From positions 37,043 to 85,804 of the forward strand of contig NZ_CADEFI010000012.1 of the NCBI RefSeq assembly GCF_902826555.1: a DNA stretch of 48,762 nt. The letters run 5' to 3'. The notes beneath the pieces are model-generated. The model saw only the letters and a list, made by a program, of their open reading frames with translations. It did not search any database and was not told where the DNA came from. Positions 36,516-43,627 of the stretch are shown here, piece by piece. Source of the stretch: an uncultured Hyphomicrobium sp. (GTDB taxonomy: Bacteria; Pseudomonadota; Alphaproteobacteria; Rhizobiales; Hyphomicrobiaceae). Position 1 is the first letter of the stretch, and every line of letters starts with the position of its first letter. The translations under genes and the position numbers were made by a program.

Positions 36516-37037
36516 TTGTCGTCTCTCGAACTTTTCTTTCCTGCAGGCGCCTTCGCCTATCTCGAGGTCGCGTTTCGCTTGGTGCTTTCCACGGTCCTGG
36601 CGGGCGTGCTCGGATGGGACCGCGAGGAGAAGGATCGTCCGGCCGGACTTCGCACCTACATGATGGTGGCGCTGGCGTCGTGCGTATTCACGGTGCTGAC
36701 CTTCGAAATCCATGAGACGATCAACGAGAAAAGCCCTGGCGGGAACTCCGATCCGATCCGTATCATCGAGGCGGTGACCGCAGGCGTGGCGTTTCTCGCA
36801 GCCGGTACCATCATTCAAGGACGCGGCACGGTGCACGGTCTCACGACCGGGGCCGGCATGTGGATGGCCGGCGCGCTCGGGGTCGCGGTCGGAGCGGGGC
36901 ATTACCTGCTCGCTATCTTCGCCGCCCTGCTCTCGTTCGTCATTCTGAGGTTCGTCGGAATGCTCACGCCAAACGGGAGCAAGCCTGCCGAATCCATATT
37001 TATTGACGAGAGCGAAGAAAACGAAGGCAGCGGTTAG
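36516..37037 (+). CDS. MgtC/SapB family membrane protein (copy 1)
   Basis: Inner-membrane protein of the MgtC family, linked in pathogens to magnesium limitation and ATP-synthase inhibition. I place the start at TTG 36516 because GGAGG lies 8 nt upstream; the frame stays open to a TTG at 36438 that overlaps the previous stop. The resulting 173 residues include VLGWDREEKDRPAGLRTYMM, the core MgtC signature, and AGVAFLAAGTIIQGRGTVHG with GLTTGAGMWMAGALG. No C-terminal ACT-like domain is present. Its last 38 nt overlap the convergent ATP12 gene. Confidence 0.85.
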   Translation: MSSLELFFPAGAFAYLEVAFRLVLSTVLAGVLGWDREEKDRPAGLRTYMMVALASCVFTVLTFEIHETINEKSPGGNSDPIRIIEAVTAGVAFLAAGTIIQGRGTVHGLTTGAGMWMAGALGVAVGAGHYLLAIFAALLSFVILRFVGMLTPNGSKPAESIFIDESEENEGSG

Positions 37038-37779
37038 CGGCTTCGAACTCGGCGCGCCGCTGTGCAGCATAGGCCTCCGCCTCCGCGTCCCGTCCCCACT
37101 GCTCGCGCTGCCACGTCTCGTCCAAGGTGGCCATCTCCCAGGCCTCCTCGACCGAAAGACGCCCGCGCCAAAGGGCCAAGGCGATGAGCGCCGAACCGCT
37201 GATCGTCGTCAGCACATGCAGCGCCGCAAGGCTCAAGGCGTCGATTCCGTCGAGCGCGCGACGTATGGCGTCCATGGACGCCGGCGGCTGTGCGACCGGC
37301 ATCAGCCCGGCGCGCAGGACGAGGTCGACACCCATCTCGTCCTTGGCCCAACTCAGGATCGGATTCCAAGCCTCCGCTTGCCGGCGCACCAGCGCGGCCG
37401 GCGTCTCGGCGCGATAGCAGAGCAGGTCGCTGCCCGCGAAGGCGACTATGTCCCCGGCGACCTCGCTCTTGCGCTCGTCCACCGCATCGATGGCGGAGTT
37501 GACGAGACGCGTCAGCGGCATGGTCGCGGGGTCGATGCGCTCGCCCTGGTGCTGCCACTCGGCGGCAATGGCCTCGGCCAGCTCGCGCGCCGGCACGGCG
37601 AGCTCGCGCTTGCCCGGCGTGCGCACGTTTCGGCCATCGAGTTGCACCGCATACGCTCCGTCGCGCGCTTCGACAGCGGCGCGTTCGTAGAAGCGCTTTG
37701 GAAGTGGTGCGCGCAATGCCTCCTTGCCGGGGATCTTCGGAGGGGTGTTCCCGCCGTCGGATTTGTCGTCGCGCGTCAT
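37000..37779 (-). CDS. ATP12 family F1-ATPase assembly chaperone
   Basis: Chaperone of the ATP12 family (PF07542), needed in mitochondria and probably in alphaproteobacteria to assemble the F1 alpha subunit. It is 259 residues: PLPKRFYERAAVEARDGAYA then the conserved LDGRNVRTPGKRELAVPARE, the AIAAEWQHQGERIDPATMPLT motif near residue 90, and ISGSALIALALWRGRLSVEE late. Its start overlaps the upstream HAD phosphatase stop by 4 nt (ATGA), so it is the third gene of an rluC-gph-atp12 operon. Confidence 0.93.
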   Translation of the reverse strand: MTRDDKSDGGNTPPKIPGKEALRAPLPKRFYERAAVEARDGAYAVQLDGRNVRTPGKRELAVPARELAEAIAAEWQHQGERIDPATMPLTRLVNSAIDAVDERKSEVAGDIVAFAGSDLLCYRAETPAALVRRQAEAWNPILSWAKDEMGVDLVLRAGLMPVAQPPASMDAIRRALDGIDALSLAALHVLTTISGSALIALALWRGRLSVEEAWEMATLDETWQREQWGRDAEAEAYAAQRRAEFEAANRCLRFLRSRQ

Positions 37780-38459
37780 GCGGTGGGCCGCCGGAAAATG
37801 ATGCGGTCGAGCGCGCGCTCCAGTGCGGGACAGTCGGCCGTGACATCGTGTGCGCCCGCGTCTCGCAAGGCCGCCTCCGGATGATAGCCCCAGGTCACGC
37901 CGATGGACGGAGTTCCGGCTGCGTGCGCCATCTCGATGTCGTAGACGGTGTCGCCAATCATCACCGTGTCGGCGGGCGCCGCCGCCGTCTCGTCCATCGC
38001 GGCGAGGATCATCGACGGATGAGGCTTGGAAGGGTGGGTGTCGGCGGTCTGGATAGAGACGAAGAGCTCCGTAAGCCTTTCGCGCTCGAGCACGGCATTG
38101 ACGCCGCGGCGCGATTTACCGGTGGCGATGGCCAGTTGTACGTCGTCGCGCGCCGCCAATCGCTGCAATGTGCTCCGCACACCGTCGTAGAGCGGCTCGG
38201 AATGGCCGGGTTGGCGGCGACGCTCTGCAAATGCGGCCTTGTATGACTCGGTCAGGCGATCGACGCGGTCCAGGTCGCTGCCCTCCGGCACGAGACGGGC
38301 GACCGCAATAGCGAGCGAAAGCCCGACCACATTGACGATCCGCTCGCGCGGCGGAGGCGACAATCCTTCCGACGCGAAGGCATCCGTCATCGCCGCAACG
38401 ATGGCATGCTGGCTGTCGACGAGCGTGCCGTCACAATCGAATATGACGAGCTTCGTCAT
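37776..38459 (-). CDS. HAD-superfamily hydrolase, phosphoglycolate-phosphatase-like
   Basis: Cytosolic phosphatase of the haloacid dehalogenase family, 227 residues from ATG 38459. Motif I is VIFDCDGTLVDSQ at residues 4-16, motif II LAIATGKSRRG, motif III a Lys in SKPHPSMIL, and motif IV VMIGDTVYDIEMAHAAG. The start overlaps the rluC stop (ATGA), and the stop overlaps the ATP12 start. The substrate is uncertain; Gph-like or pyrophosphatase activity is possible. Confidence 0.9.
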   Translation of the reverse strand: MTKLVIFDCDGTLVDSQHAIVAAMTDAFASEGLSPPPRERIVNVVGLSLAIAVARLVPEGSDLDRVDRLTESYKAAFAERRRQPGHSEPLYDGVRSTLQRLAARDDVQLAIATGKSRRGVNAVLERERLTELFVSIQTADTHPSKPHPSMILAAMDETAAAPADTVMIGDTVYDIEMAHAAGTPSIGVTWGYHPEAALRDAGAHDVTADCPALERALDRIIFRRPTA

Positions 38460-39469
38460 CCGTCGTCCTTGTCGAAGCGGCGCGGATCGAGACCCAGAAG
38501 GTCCCAGCTTCCGAGCATATGCGGCGGCAAGGGGGCGGACACGTCGATCTTTTCCGATCGCGTGGGATGGGGAATGATGAGCCGGCGCGCGTGGAGATGG
38601 AGCTTCGGCTCGATGTTTTCGGCCGGAAGGTCCATGCCGCCATCGTACTTGTTGTCGCCCACGATGGGATGGCCGATCAGCTCCATATGCGCGCGCAGCT
38701 GATGCTGCCGCCCGGTGACCGGTTTCAGCGAAACCCATGCCGCCTTGTGGGCCACGCGGTCGACCACGGAATAATGCGTGGTGGCGTGCATGGCCTCCTT
38801 CTGCTCGCCGGGACGCGCCTTGCGCACGCGGTCGCCCTCGGGGCCGGACGCCTTCACGAGCGCAGCTTCGACCTTGCCCTGGGGCGGCTTGGGCACGCCG
38901 CGGACGAGAGCCCAGTAGGTCTTGGCCGCCGAACGGGTCTGAAAGATGCGGCCAAGCTTGGCCGCCGCGGCGCGGTGTTTTGCGACGAGGAGAACGCCGG
39001 TCGTATCACGATCGAGGCGGTGCACGAGACGCGGGCGATCGCCGAAGCGATCGGACATGCCGGCGAGGATGCCGTCGATATGACGGCGGGTGCCGGTTCC
39101 GCCCTGGACGGCGATGCCGAACGGCTTGTTGAGCACGAGAACGTCGTCGTCCTCGTAGAGGATCATGCCTTCGATCAGCTCGCGATCGGCCTTCGATGCG
39201 CCGGGAGCGCCAGCTGCCTTTGCCGCGGGGCTCCCCTCGCGCGGCGCACGGGCCGCTTTCGGCACGCGAACCTGGTCTCCGGCCTCCACCCGATCCTTGG
39301 CCTCGACGCGTTTCGCATTCACCCTCACCTGCCCCGAGCGGAGCAGCTTCTGCAGGTAGCCGTGGGTGATCTCCGGAAAGCGCACGCGGAACCAGCGGTC
39401 GAGGCGCATTCCCGCCTCGCGCTCGGCCACTTCGATCGTCTCGACGCGCTCGCTTACGCGGTCATTCAT
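38456..39469 (-). CDS. rluC: RluC/RluD-type 23S rRNA pseudouridine synthase
   Basis: Modifies uridines in 23S rRNA. From ATG 39469 it has 337 residues. The N-terminal S4 RNA-binding domain reads MRLDRWFRVRFPEITHGYLQ through KLLRSGQVRVNAKR. An Ala/Pro/Lys-rich linker separates it from the catalytic domain, where RLVHRLDRDTTGVLLVAK holds the catalytic Asp. RluC-type is the best fit; the exact target sites are not decided. It is the first gene of an operon with gph and ATP12. Confidence 0.92.
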   Translation of the reverse strand: MNDRVSERVETIEVAEREAGMRLDRWFRVRFPEITHGYLQKLLRSGQVRVNAKRVEAKDRVEAGDQVRVPKAARAPREGSPAAKAAGAPGASKADRELIEGMILYEDDDVLVLNKPFGIAVQGGTGTRRHIDGILAGMSDRFGDRPRLVHRLDRDTTGVLLVAKHRAAAAKLGRIFQTRSAAKTYWALVRGVPKPPQGKVEAALVKASGPEGDRVRKARPGEQKEAMHATTHYSVVDRVAHKAAWVSLKPVTGRQHQLRAHMELIGHPIVGDNKYDGGMDLPAENIEPKLHLHARRLIIPHPTRSEKIDVSAPLPPHMLGSWDLLGLDPRRFDKDDG

Positions 39470-39613
39470 CACTTGCCCATGGAGCCCGATTGTTCGCCGG
39501 CTGTAATTGAGGCGCCCCGCCTGCCGGGTCAAGGTGCAACGCGTCGCGGCGGGATGTTCTCGCAAAGGGCCGGAGGGCGGGAAGCCGGGCGCCGATCAGC
39601 AGCCGCGGCCCGG

Positions 39614-39850
39614 TCAGTCGGGCCGTGCGCCGCCGCGGAGAGGACCGCCGATCACCCATCCGATGGTCCAGCCGACGATCAGGCCGGCGAGATTGACGAC
39701 CATGAACGCAAGCTGGTTGACGTTCTCGGCTTGATCCGAGCTCTCGTACTTGAACTGCAGCGCGGCCCAGTCGGCCACGGGGCCGCTTAGAAAGTGCATG
39801 GCGACCGCGGCGCCGACGATCGCGAAAATGATGGCAACGAAATAGCGCAT
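39614..39850 (-). CDS. Small membrane protein (78 aa) paired with the Tae4-like gene
   Basis: ATG 39850 has GGAGG 5 nt upstream. Two hydrophobic segments lie at residues 3-22 (YFVAIIFAIVGAAVAMHFLS) and about 48-69 (FMVVNLAGLIVGWTIGWVIG), separated by an acidic loop. It starts 36 nt after the stop of the Tae4-like amidase gene and is probably co-transcribed with it. I recognise no family. An immunity or membrane-targeting role is possible only by position. Confidence 0.7.
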   Translation of the reverse strand: MRYFVAIIFAIVGAAVAMHFLSGPVADWAALQFKYESSDQAENVNQLAFMVVNLAGLIVGWTIGWVIGGPLRGGARPD

Positions 39851-39886
39851 TCGATCCTCCGGTGCCTCAATGCACCCCGCGCGTGC

Positions 39887-40432
39887 TTATTTCACTTCCC
39901 AGAACCAAATCTCGCCCGCGCCAGCATAGTTCGAGTAGTAGCCGAGCCACGAGAACCACTCCATCAGCCATTTGGCCGACGAGCGATAGCCATTCCAGAC
40001 GTCGATGTGATCGCCGGTCGGTCGGTCGCCGTCGCTGGAGCGGCGCCAATAGTCCTGGATGTAGATGATGCCGGTGCGGCCGAAGATCTTCGGATAGAAC
40101 TCGGCGGCGTCCGCGCCGATGAATTTCTCGATCGGGCCGATGCCGTCGATCTTGGCGCGCGCGAGGCCGTTGGCGAGCTGATTGGCATTGATGAAATGCA
40201 TGTCTTCGCGCGGGTGCACCGAGCATTGGGAGATGCCGGAGAGCTGCGAGGGCTGGACGCCCGCCCGGCGCAGGGCCACCCCCATGCGGATGGCGCACTG
40301 GTTATGAAAGACCGGAAATCCCATCAGGATGTGCTGGCCTTCAAGATTGGTGAGATTGTGAGGCGCTATGCATGGCGTCGTGACGCTCTCATTGATCGGA
40401 TGACCGCGCCATAGATCGTTGAATTCAATCAT
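39887..40432 (-). CDS. Tae4-like (T6SS amidase effector 4) NlpC/P60-type peptidase
   Basis: This 181-residue protein has the fold markers of Tae4 amidases, which cut the D-Glu-mDAP bond in peptidoglycan stems. FHNQCAIRMGVALRRAGV places the nucleophile at Cys46, GRTGIIYIQDYWRR starts at Gly118, and GDHIDVWNGYR gives His142, matching the CxIRM...GxxGII...H-x-x-x-WNG pattern of the family. It has no signal peptide, as expected of an effector. AGGGAAG precedes ATG 40432. No T6SS structural gene and no recognisable Tai4 immunity gene lie in the window; only the 78-residue membrane protein follows. The family call is from motif recall. Confidence 0.72.
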   Translation of the reverse strand: MIEFNDLWRGHPINESVTTPCIAPHNLTNLEGQHILMGFPVFHNQCAIRMGVALRRAGVQPSQLSGISQCSVHPREDMHFINANQLANGLARAKIDGIGPIEKFIGADAAEFYPKIFGRTGIIYIQDYWRRSSDGDRPTGDHIDVWNGYRSSAKWLMEWFSWLGYYSNYAGAGEIWFWEVK

Positions 40433-40588
40433 GAAACGCTTCCCTACGTCGACCCGTTCGTTCGCCCGACCGGAGCTCCCGTGCCCCCTCCGATCCTTGC
40501 GCCCGGACTATATGCGGCGGCCACGGCGTTGGCCAGATGCAGACTGGCAACGGGCGGCAGGAGGCATTTGGTAAATTCTGGCGATCAA
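40433..40588. other. Intergenic segment upstream of the Tae4-like gene
   Basis: This stretch, together with 40861-40940 on the far side of the broken LysR gene, makes up the rest of the roughly 510-nt gap between the Tae4-like and P460 genes. Apart from the ribosome site next to 40432 I see no gene, repeat or convincing promoter. An open plus-strand frame at 40481-40702 has no protein-like features. Confidence 0.4.
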
Positions 40589-40860
40589 TCAGACGGCAGC
40601 CACAGCGGGCTCTTCCATGCCTTTAGGTCGTCTAACTTGCAGCTTGGACGAGATGAAACGACGCGTCGAATAGACCGCATGGACGAAAATCTCCGGCGAT
40701 GACCACGCCGGCAGGATGCGCACCAGTTCCCGCTTGCTGATTAGCTCGCCGCACTAGGTCGAGGGCAGATAACCGATGCCGTGCCCTTTAGCGGCAGCAT
40801 CGTCAGTGTAACGACTTCTCTTGTGAACCACCCGATTGCGGGATTTAATGCGTCGGTGGC
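40589..40860 (-). pseudogene. Remnant of a LysR-family regulator (C-terminal effector domain)
   Basis: On the minus strand one frame reads AAAKGHGIGYLPST, a stop, then CGELISKRELVRILPAWSSP and EIFVHAVYSTRRFISSKLQV before a final TGA at 40589. This is the end of a LysR-type effector-binding domain, interrupted by an in-frame stop. Further upstream, ATDALNPAIGWF continues in another frame, indicating a frameshift. The DNA-binding half is missing. The upstream boundary is approximate. Confidence 0.78.
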
Positions 40861-40940
40861 AATGATTACCAATGGCGGTGTCTTTTGACGGAGCACTCGA
40901 TGCACGCATTTTGATTTCCAAGCATACGGGAGAAATGGCC

Positions 40941-41507
40941 ATGACGCGTAATTCATACTGGATGATAGCCGTTGTTCCGACACTCTTCGCTGCGTTGGGC
41001 GGCGCTGCCATCTCCGCGCAGGACAAATATACCGTGCAAGTTCCGGGCGGGCTCTCGTTCTCGGAGTTCAAGGGCTATGAAGACTGGCAGGCCGTCTCCA
41101 TCAGCAAGACCGAGCACGCCTTCGCACTCATCCTCGCCAACCCGGTGATGATGGAGGCTTATCGTTCCGGCGTGCCCGGAAACGGCAAGCCGTTCCCCGA
41201 GGGCTCCAAGATCGCCAAGGTCCATTATAAGCCAGTGAAGAGCGACGACGCTCCCGATCCCACGACGGAATTGCCGGGCGAGCAGGCAAACGTCGATTTC
41301 ATCGTCAAAGACAGCAAGAGGTTCACGGATCCGGACAGCGGCGGGTGGGGTTATGCCGCGTTCAACTACGACACCGCTTCCGACACCTTCACGCCTGGGA
41401 CCGAGAAAGATCCGGCCCCGCAGGGGAACGACGCGAAGTGCGGGGTCGCGTGCCATTCATTGGCGCAGACGAAGGATTACATCTTTACTTCGTATTCGCG
41501 GAGGTGA
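40941..41507 (+). CDS. Cytochrome P460-family protein with CX3CH haem motif
   Basis: A periplasmic protein of 188 residues. ATG 40941 is preferred over 40935 because GGGAG then lies 8 nt upstream. The signal peptide ends at about residue 27 (ALGGAAISAQ). FSEFKGYEDWQAVSISKTEH and GKPFPEGSKIAKVHYKP match the P460 / PF16694 domain, whose members oxidise hydroxylamine or bind other small ligands. The haem site is AKCGVACHSLAQTKDYIFTS: three residues between the cysteines instead of two. The cross-linking lysine cannot be placed with confidence. It is divergent from the broken LysR gene. Confidence 0.8.
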   Translation: MTRNSYWMIAVVPTLFAALGGAAISAQDKYTVQVPGGLSFSEFKGYEDWQAVSISKTEHAFALILANPVMMEAYRSGVPGNGKPFPEGSKIAKVHYKPVKSDDAPDPTTELPGEQANVDFIVKDSKRFTDPDSGGWGYAAFNYDTASDTFTPGTEKDPAPQGNDAKCGVACHSLAQTKDYIFTSYSRR

Positions 41508-41551
41508 GCGGCGATTGACGGGCGGCGCGCATGGCCTTTCAAGACAACATG

Positions 41552-41986
41552 TCACTCGTCGTGCTGGCTTTCCCTCCATCTCTTGACATGCGGAATGCGC
41601 GGAACGACCACCGCGTAGACAGACGCAATTACGGAGATAGCGTACCAGCCGATTCCGATGGCCATCCCAATGGCTGCAGCAAACCAGATTGCTGACGCCG
41701 TGGTCAGATTTCTGATGCTGTTGTTGTCACTCTTGAGGATCATACCCGCGCCCAGGAACCCAACGCCTGAAACCACTTGCGCCGCTATGCGGGCGGGGCT
41801 GTTAGGATCGGCAACGGTAGATATGAAAGTGAATAGGCAGGCACCCGCCATAACAAAGCAGTGGGTGCTGATTCCGGCCGGCTTGTTGCGAAGCTCGCGC
41901 TCAACACCAATTGCCGTACCGAGCAACAAGCACAGCGCGAGTTTAACTGCGAAATCGGCCTCCAAGCCGGAGAGAAAGCCGCTCAT
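41552..41986 (-). CDS. MgtC/SapB family membrane protein (copy 2, short form)
   Basis: A second MgtC-type protein, 144 residues from ATG 41986 with AGGAAA upstream. The signature LGTAIGVERELRNKPAGIST is complete, followed by VVSGVGFLGAGMILKSDNNS and IRNLTTASAIWFAAAIGMAI. Four hydrophobic segments are seen. It lacks the cytoplasmic C-terminal domain of true MgtC and is nearer the basic SapB type. It is only distantly similar to copy 1. It is convergent with the P460 gene. Confidence 0.9.
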   Translation of the reverse strand: MSGFLSGLEADFAVKLALCLLLGTAIGVERELRNKPAGISTHCFVMAGACLFTFISTVADPNSPARIAAQVVSGVGFLGAGMILKSDNNSIRNLTTASAIWFAAAIGMAIGIGWYAISVIASVYAVVVPRIPHVKRWRESQHDE

Positions 41987-42092
41987 GCGTGTTTCCTTTT
42001 TCGATTTTTGGAACGTGTAGCGGCGCGGAGCTGACAGGCGGCTGACGGGCTGCGCTTTAGTCGCCACCCCGATTGGCTGATCGTAGCGGGCG

Positions 42093-43406
42093 CTACTCCC
42101 CGCGCTTTTTGCGCAGGCTGTCCCAGTAGGCGAGGCGTTTTGAGATCTCGCGCTCGAAGCCGCGCTCCGGCGGATCGTAGAACTTGGGACGCTTCTTGAA
42201 GTCGTCGGGAAAATAGTTCTGGCCGGAGAAGGCATCCGGCTGATCGTGGTCGTAGAGATAGCCGTCGCCGTAGCCTTCGTCCTCCATGAGCTTGGTCGGC
42301 GCATTGAGGATGATCTTGGGCGGGGCAAGCGAGCCGTGCTCTTTCGCGGCGCGCATGGCGGCCTTGTAGGCAACGTAGTTGGCATTGGATTTCGGCGCGG
42401 TGGCGACGTAAATGACCGCCTCCGCCAGCGCCAACTCACCCTCGGGACTGCCGAGAAAATCAAACGCTTCCTTGGCGGCATTGGCGACGACGAGTGCCTG
42501 CGGATCGGCGAGCCCGATGTCCTCCACCGCCATGCGCACGATACGGCGCGCGAGGAACAAGCGATCCTCTCCGCCGTCGAGCATGCGGCAGAAATAGTAG
42601 AGCGCCGCGTCGGGGTCGGACCCGCGCACGGCCTTGTGCAACGCCGAGATGAGGTTGTAGTGGCCTTCGCGGCTCTTGTCGTAGAGCGGCGCGCGGCGCT
42701 GCACGAGCTTGACCAGCGCGGCGCGATCGAGCGCCTCGGCGCCCGGCTTCACGGTCGCAAAAACCTCTTCCGCGAGGTTGAGGATGGCGCGGCCGTCGCC
42801 ATCGGCCATGGACTTCAAAGCCTCGCGCGCGTCATCGTCGAGGGGCAGCGGGCGCTTCTCCTCCGCCTCGGCACGCTTCGCCAGGTCTTCGAGCGCGTCG
42901 TCGTCGAGACGGTTCAGCGTCAGAACGGAGGCGCGCGACAGCACGGCGGCGTTGATCTCGAACGACGGATTCTCGGTCGTCGCTCCGACGAGGGTAATGG
43001 TGCCGTCCTCCATGTAGGGGAGGAAACTGTCCTGCTGCGAGCGGTTGAAGCGATGGATCTCATCGATGAACAGCAGTGTTCCGCGGCCCTGCTCGCGCCG
43101 CGCCTTGGCCCGGTCGAAGGCTTTGCGCAACTCGGCAACGCCCGAGAAGATGGCCGACAGCTGCTCGAATTCGAGCTTGGTCTCGTGGGCGAGCAAGCGG
43201 GCTACGGTGGTCTTGCCGCAGCCGGGAGGGCCCCACAGGATCAAGCTCGGCAGGCGGCCGGCGGCGAGGAAGCGCGTCAAGGTGCCGTCGGGGCCAACAA
43301 GATGAGGCTGACCGGCGACCTCCGACAATGTCTTGGGGCGCAGGCGGTCCGCGAGCGGGCGCGGGGCGCCCTTCTCCAATCCTGCGGCTTCGAAGAGGTT
43401 GCTCAT
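42093..43406 (-). CDS. rarA: Replication-associated recombination protein A (AAA ATPase)
   Basis: RarA/MgsA, a clamp-loader-like AAA+ ATPase acting at stalled forks. The protein is 437 residues. RPKTLSEVAGQPHLVGPDGT leads to Walker A LILWGPPGCGKTTVARLLA near residue 57 and Walker B TLLFIDEIHRFNRSQQDSFL near 110. Sensor and lid regions follow, then the tetramerisation domain. No upstream overlap; a palindromic repeat lies between it and degQ. Confidence 0.96.
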   Translation of the reverse strand: MSNLFEAAGLEKGAPRPLADRLRPKTLSEVAGQPHLVGPDGTLTRFLAAGRLPSLILWGPPGCGKTTVARLLAHETKLEFEQLSAIFSGVAELRKAFDRAKARREQGRGTLLFIDEIHRFNRSQQDSFLPYMEDGTITLVGATTENPSFEINAAVLSRASVLTLNRLDDDALEDLAKRAEAEEKRPLPLDDDAREALKSMADGDGRAILNLAEEVFATVKPGAEALDRAALVKLVQRRAPLYDKSREGHYNLISALHKAVRGSDPDAALYYFCRMLDGGEDRLFLARRIVRMAVEDIGLADPQALVVANAAKEAFDFLGSPEGELALAEAVIYVATAPKSNANYVAYKAAMRAAKEHGSLAPPKIILNAPTKLMEDEGYGDGYLYDHDQPDAFSGQNYFPDDFKKRPKFYDPPERGFEREISKRLAYWDSLRKKRGE

Positions 43407-43456
43407 GAAGCGATGTTAGAGACTTTCCGGGGCGGATGTGCAAGCGCGCCCTCCAC

Positions 43457-43587
43457 TGTCATTCTCGGGCTTGTCCCGAGGATGATCGCGCAGCGGGGTG
43501 GAGAGGCGCACCTGCGCCGCGCGGTGCCCAATTCCACCGTTCTCCCAGGCGGAGACTTGGATCCTGGGCACAAGGCCCAGGATGACA
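43457..43587. repeat. Palindromic intergenic repeat element with 28-bp inverted ends
   Basis: The outer 28 bp (43457-43484 and 43560-43587) are inverted copies with about six mismatches, each beginning TGTCAT, CT-GG, CTTGT. Each end is itself nearly palindromic (CTCGGGCTTGTCCCGAG on the left, CCTGGGCACAAGGCCCAGG on the right). The whole element is 131 bp and codes for nothing. It resembles the abundant extragenic palindromes or MITE-like elements known in alphaproteobacteria. It sits between degQ and rarA, which share a strand, and may form a hairpin in their transcript. Confidence 0.75.
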
Positions 43588-43627
43588 CGTTAGTGCGTCG
43601 CGAAGTGTCGAGCCGGGCTGCGGAAAA

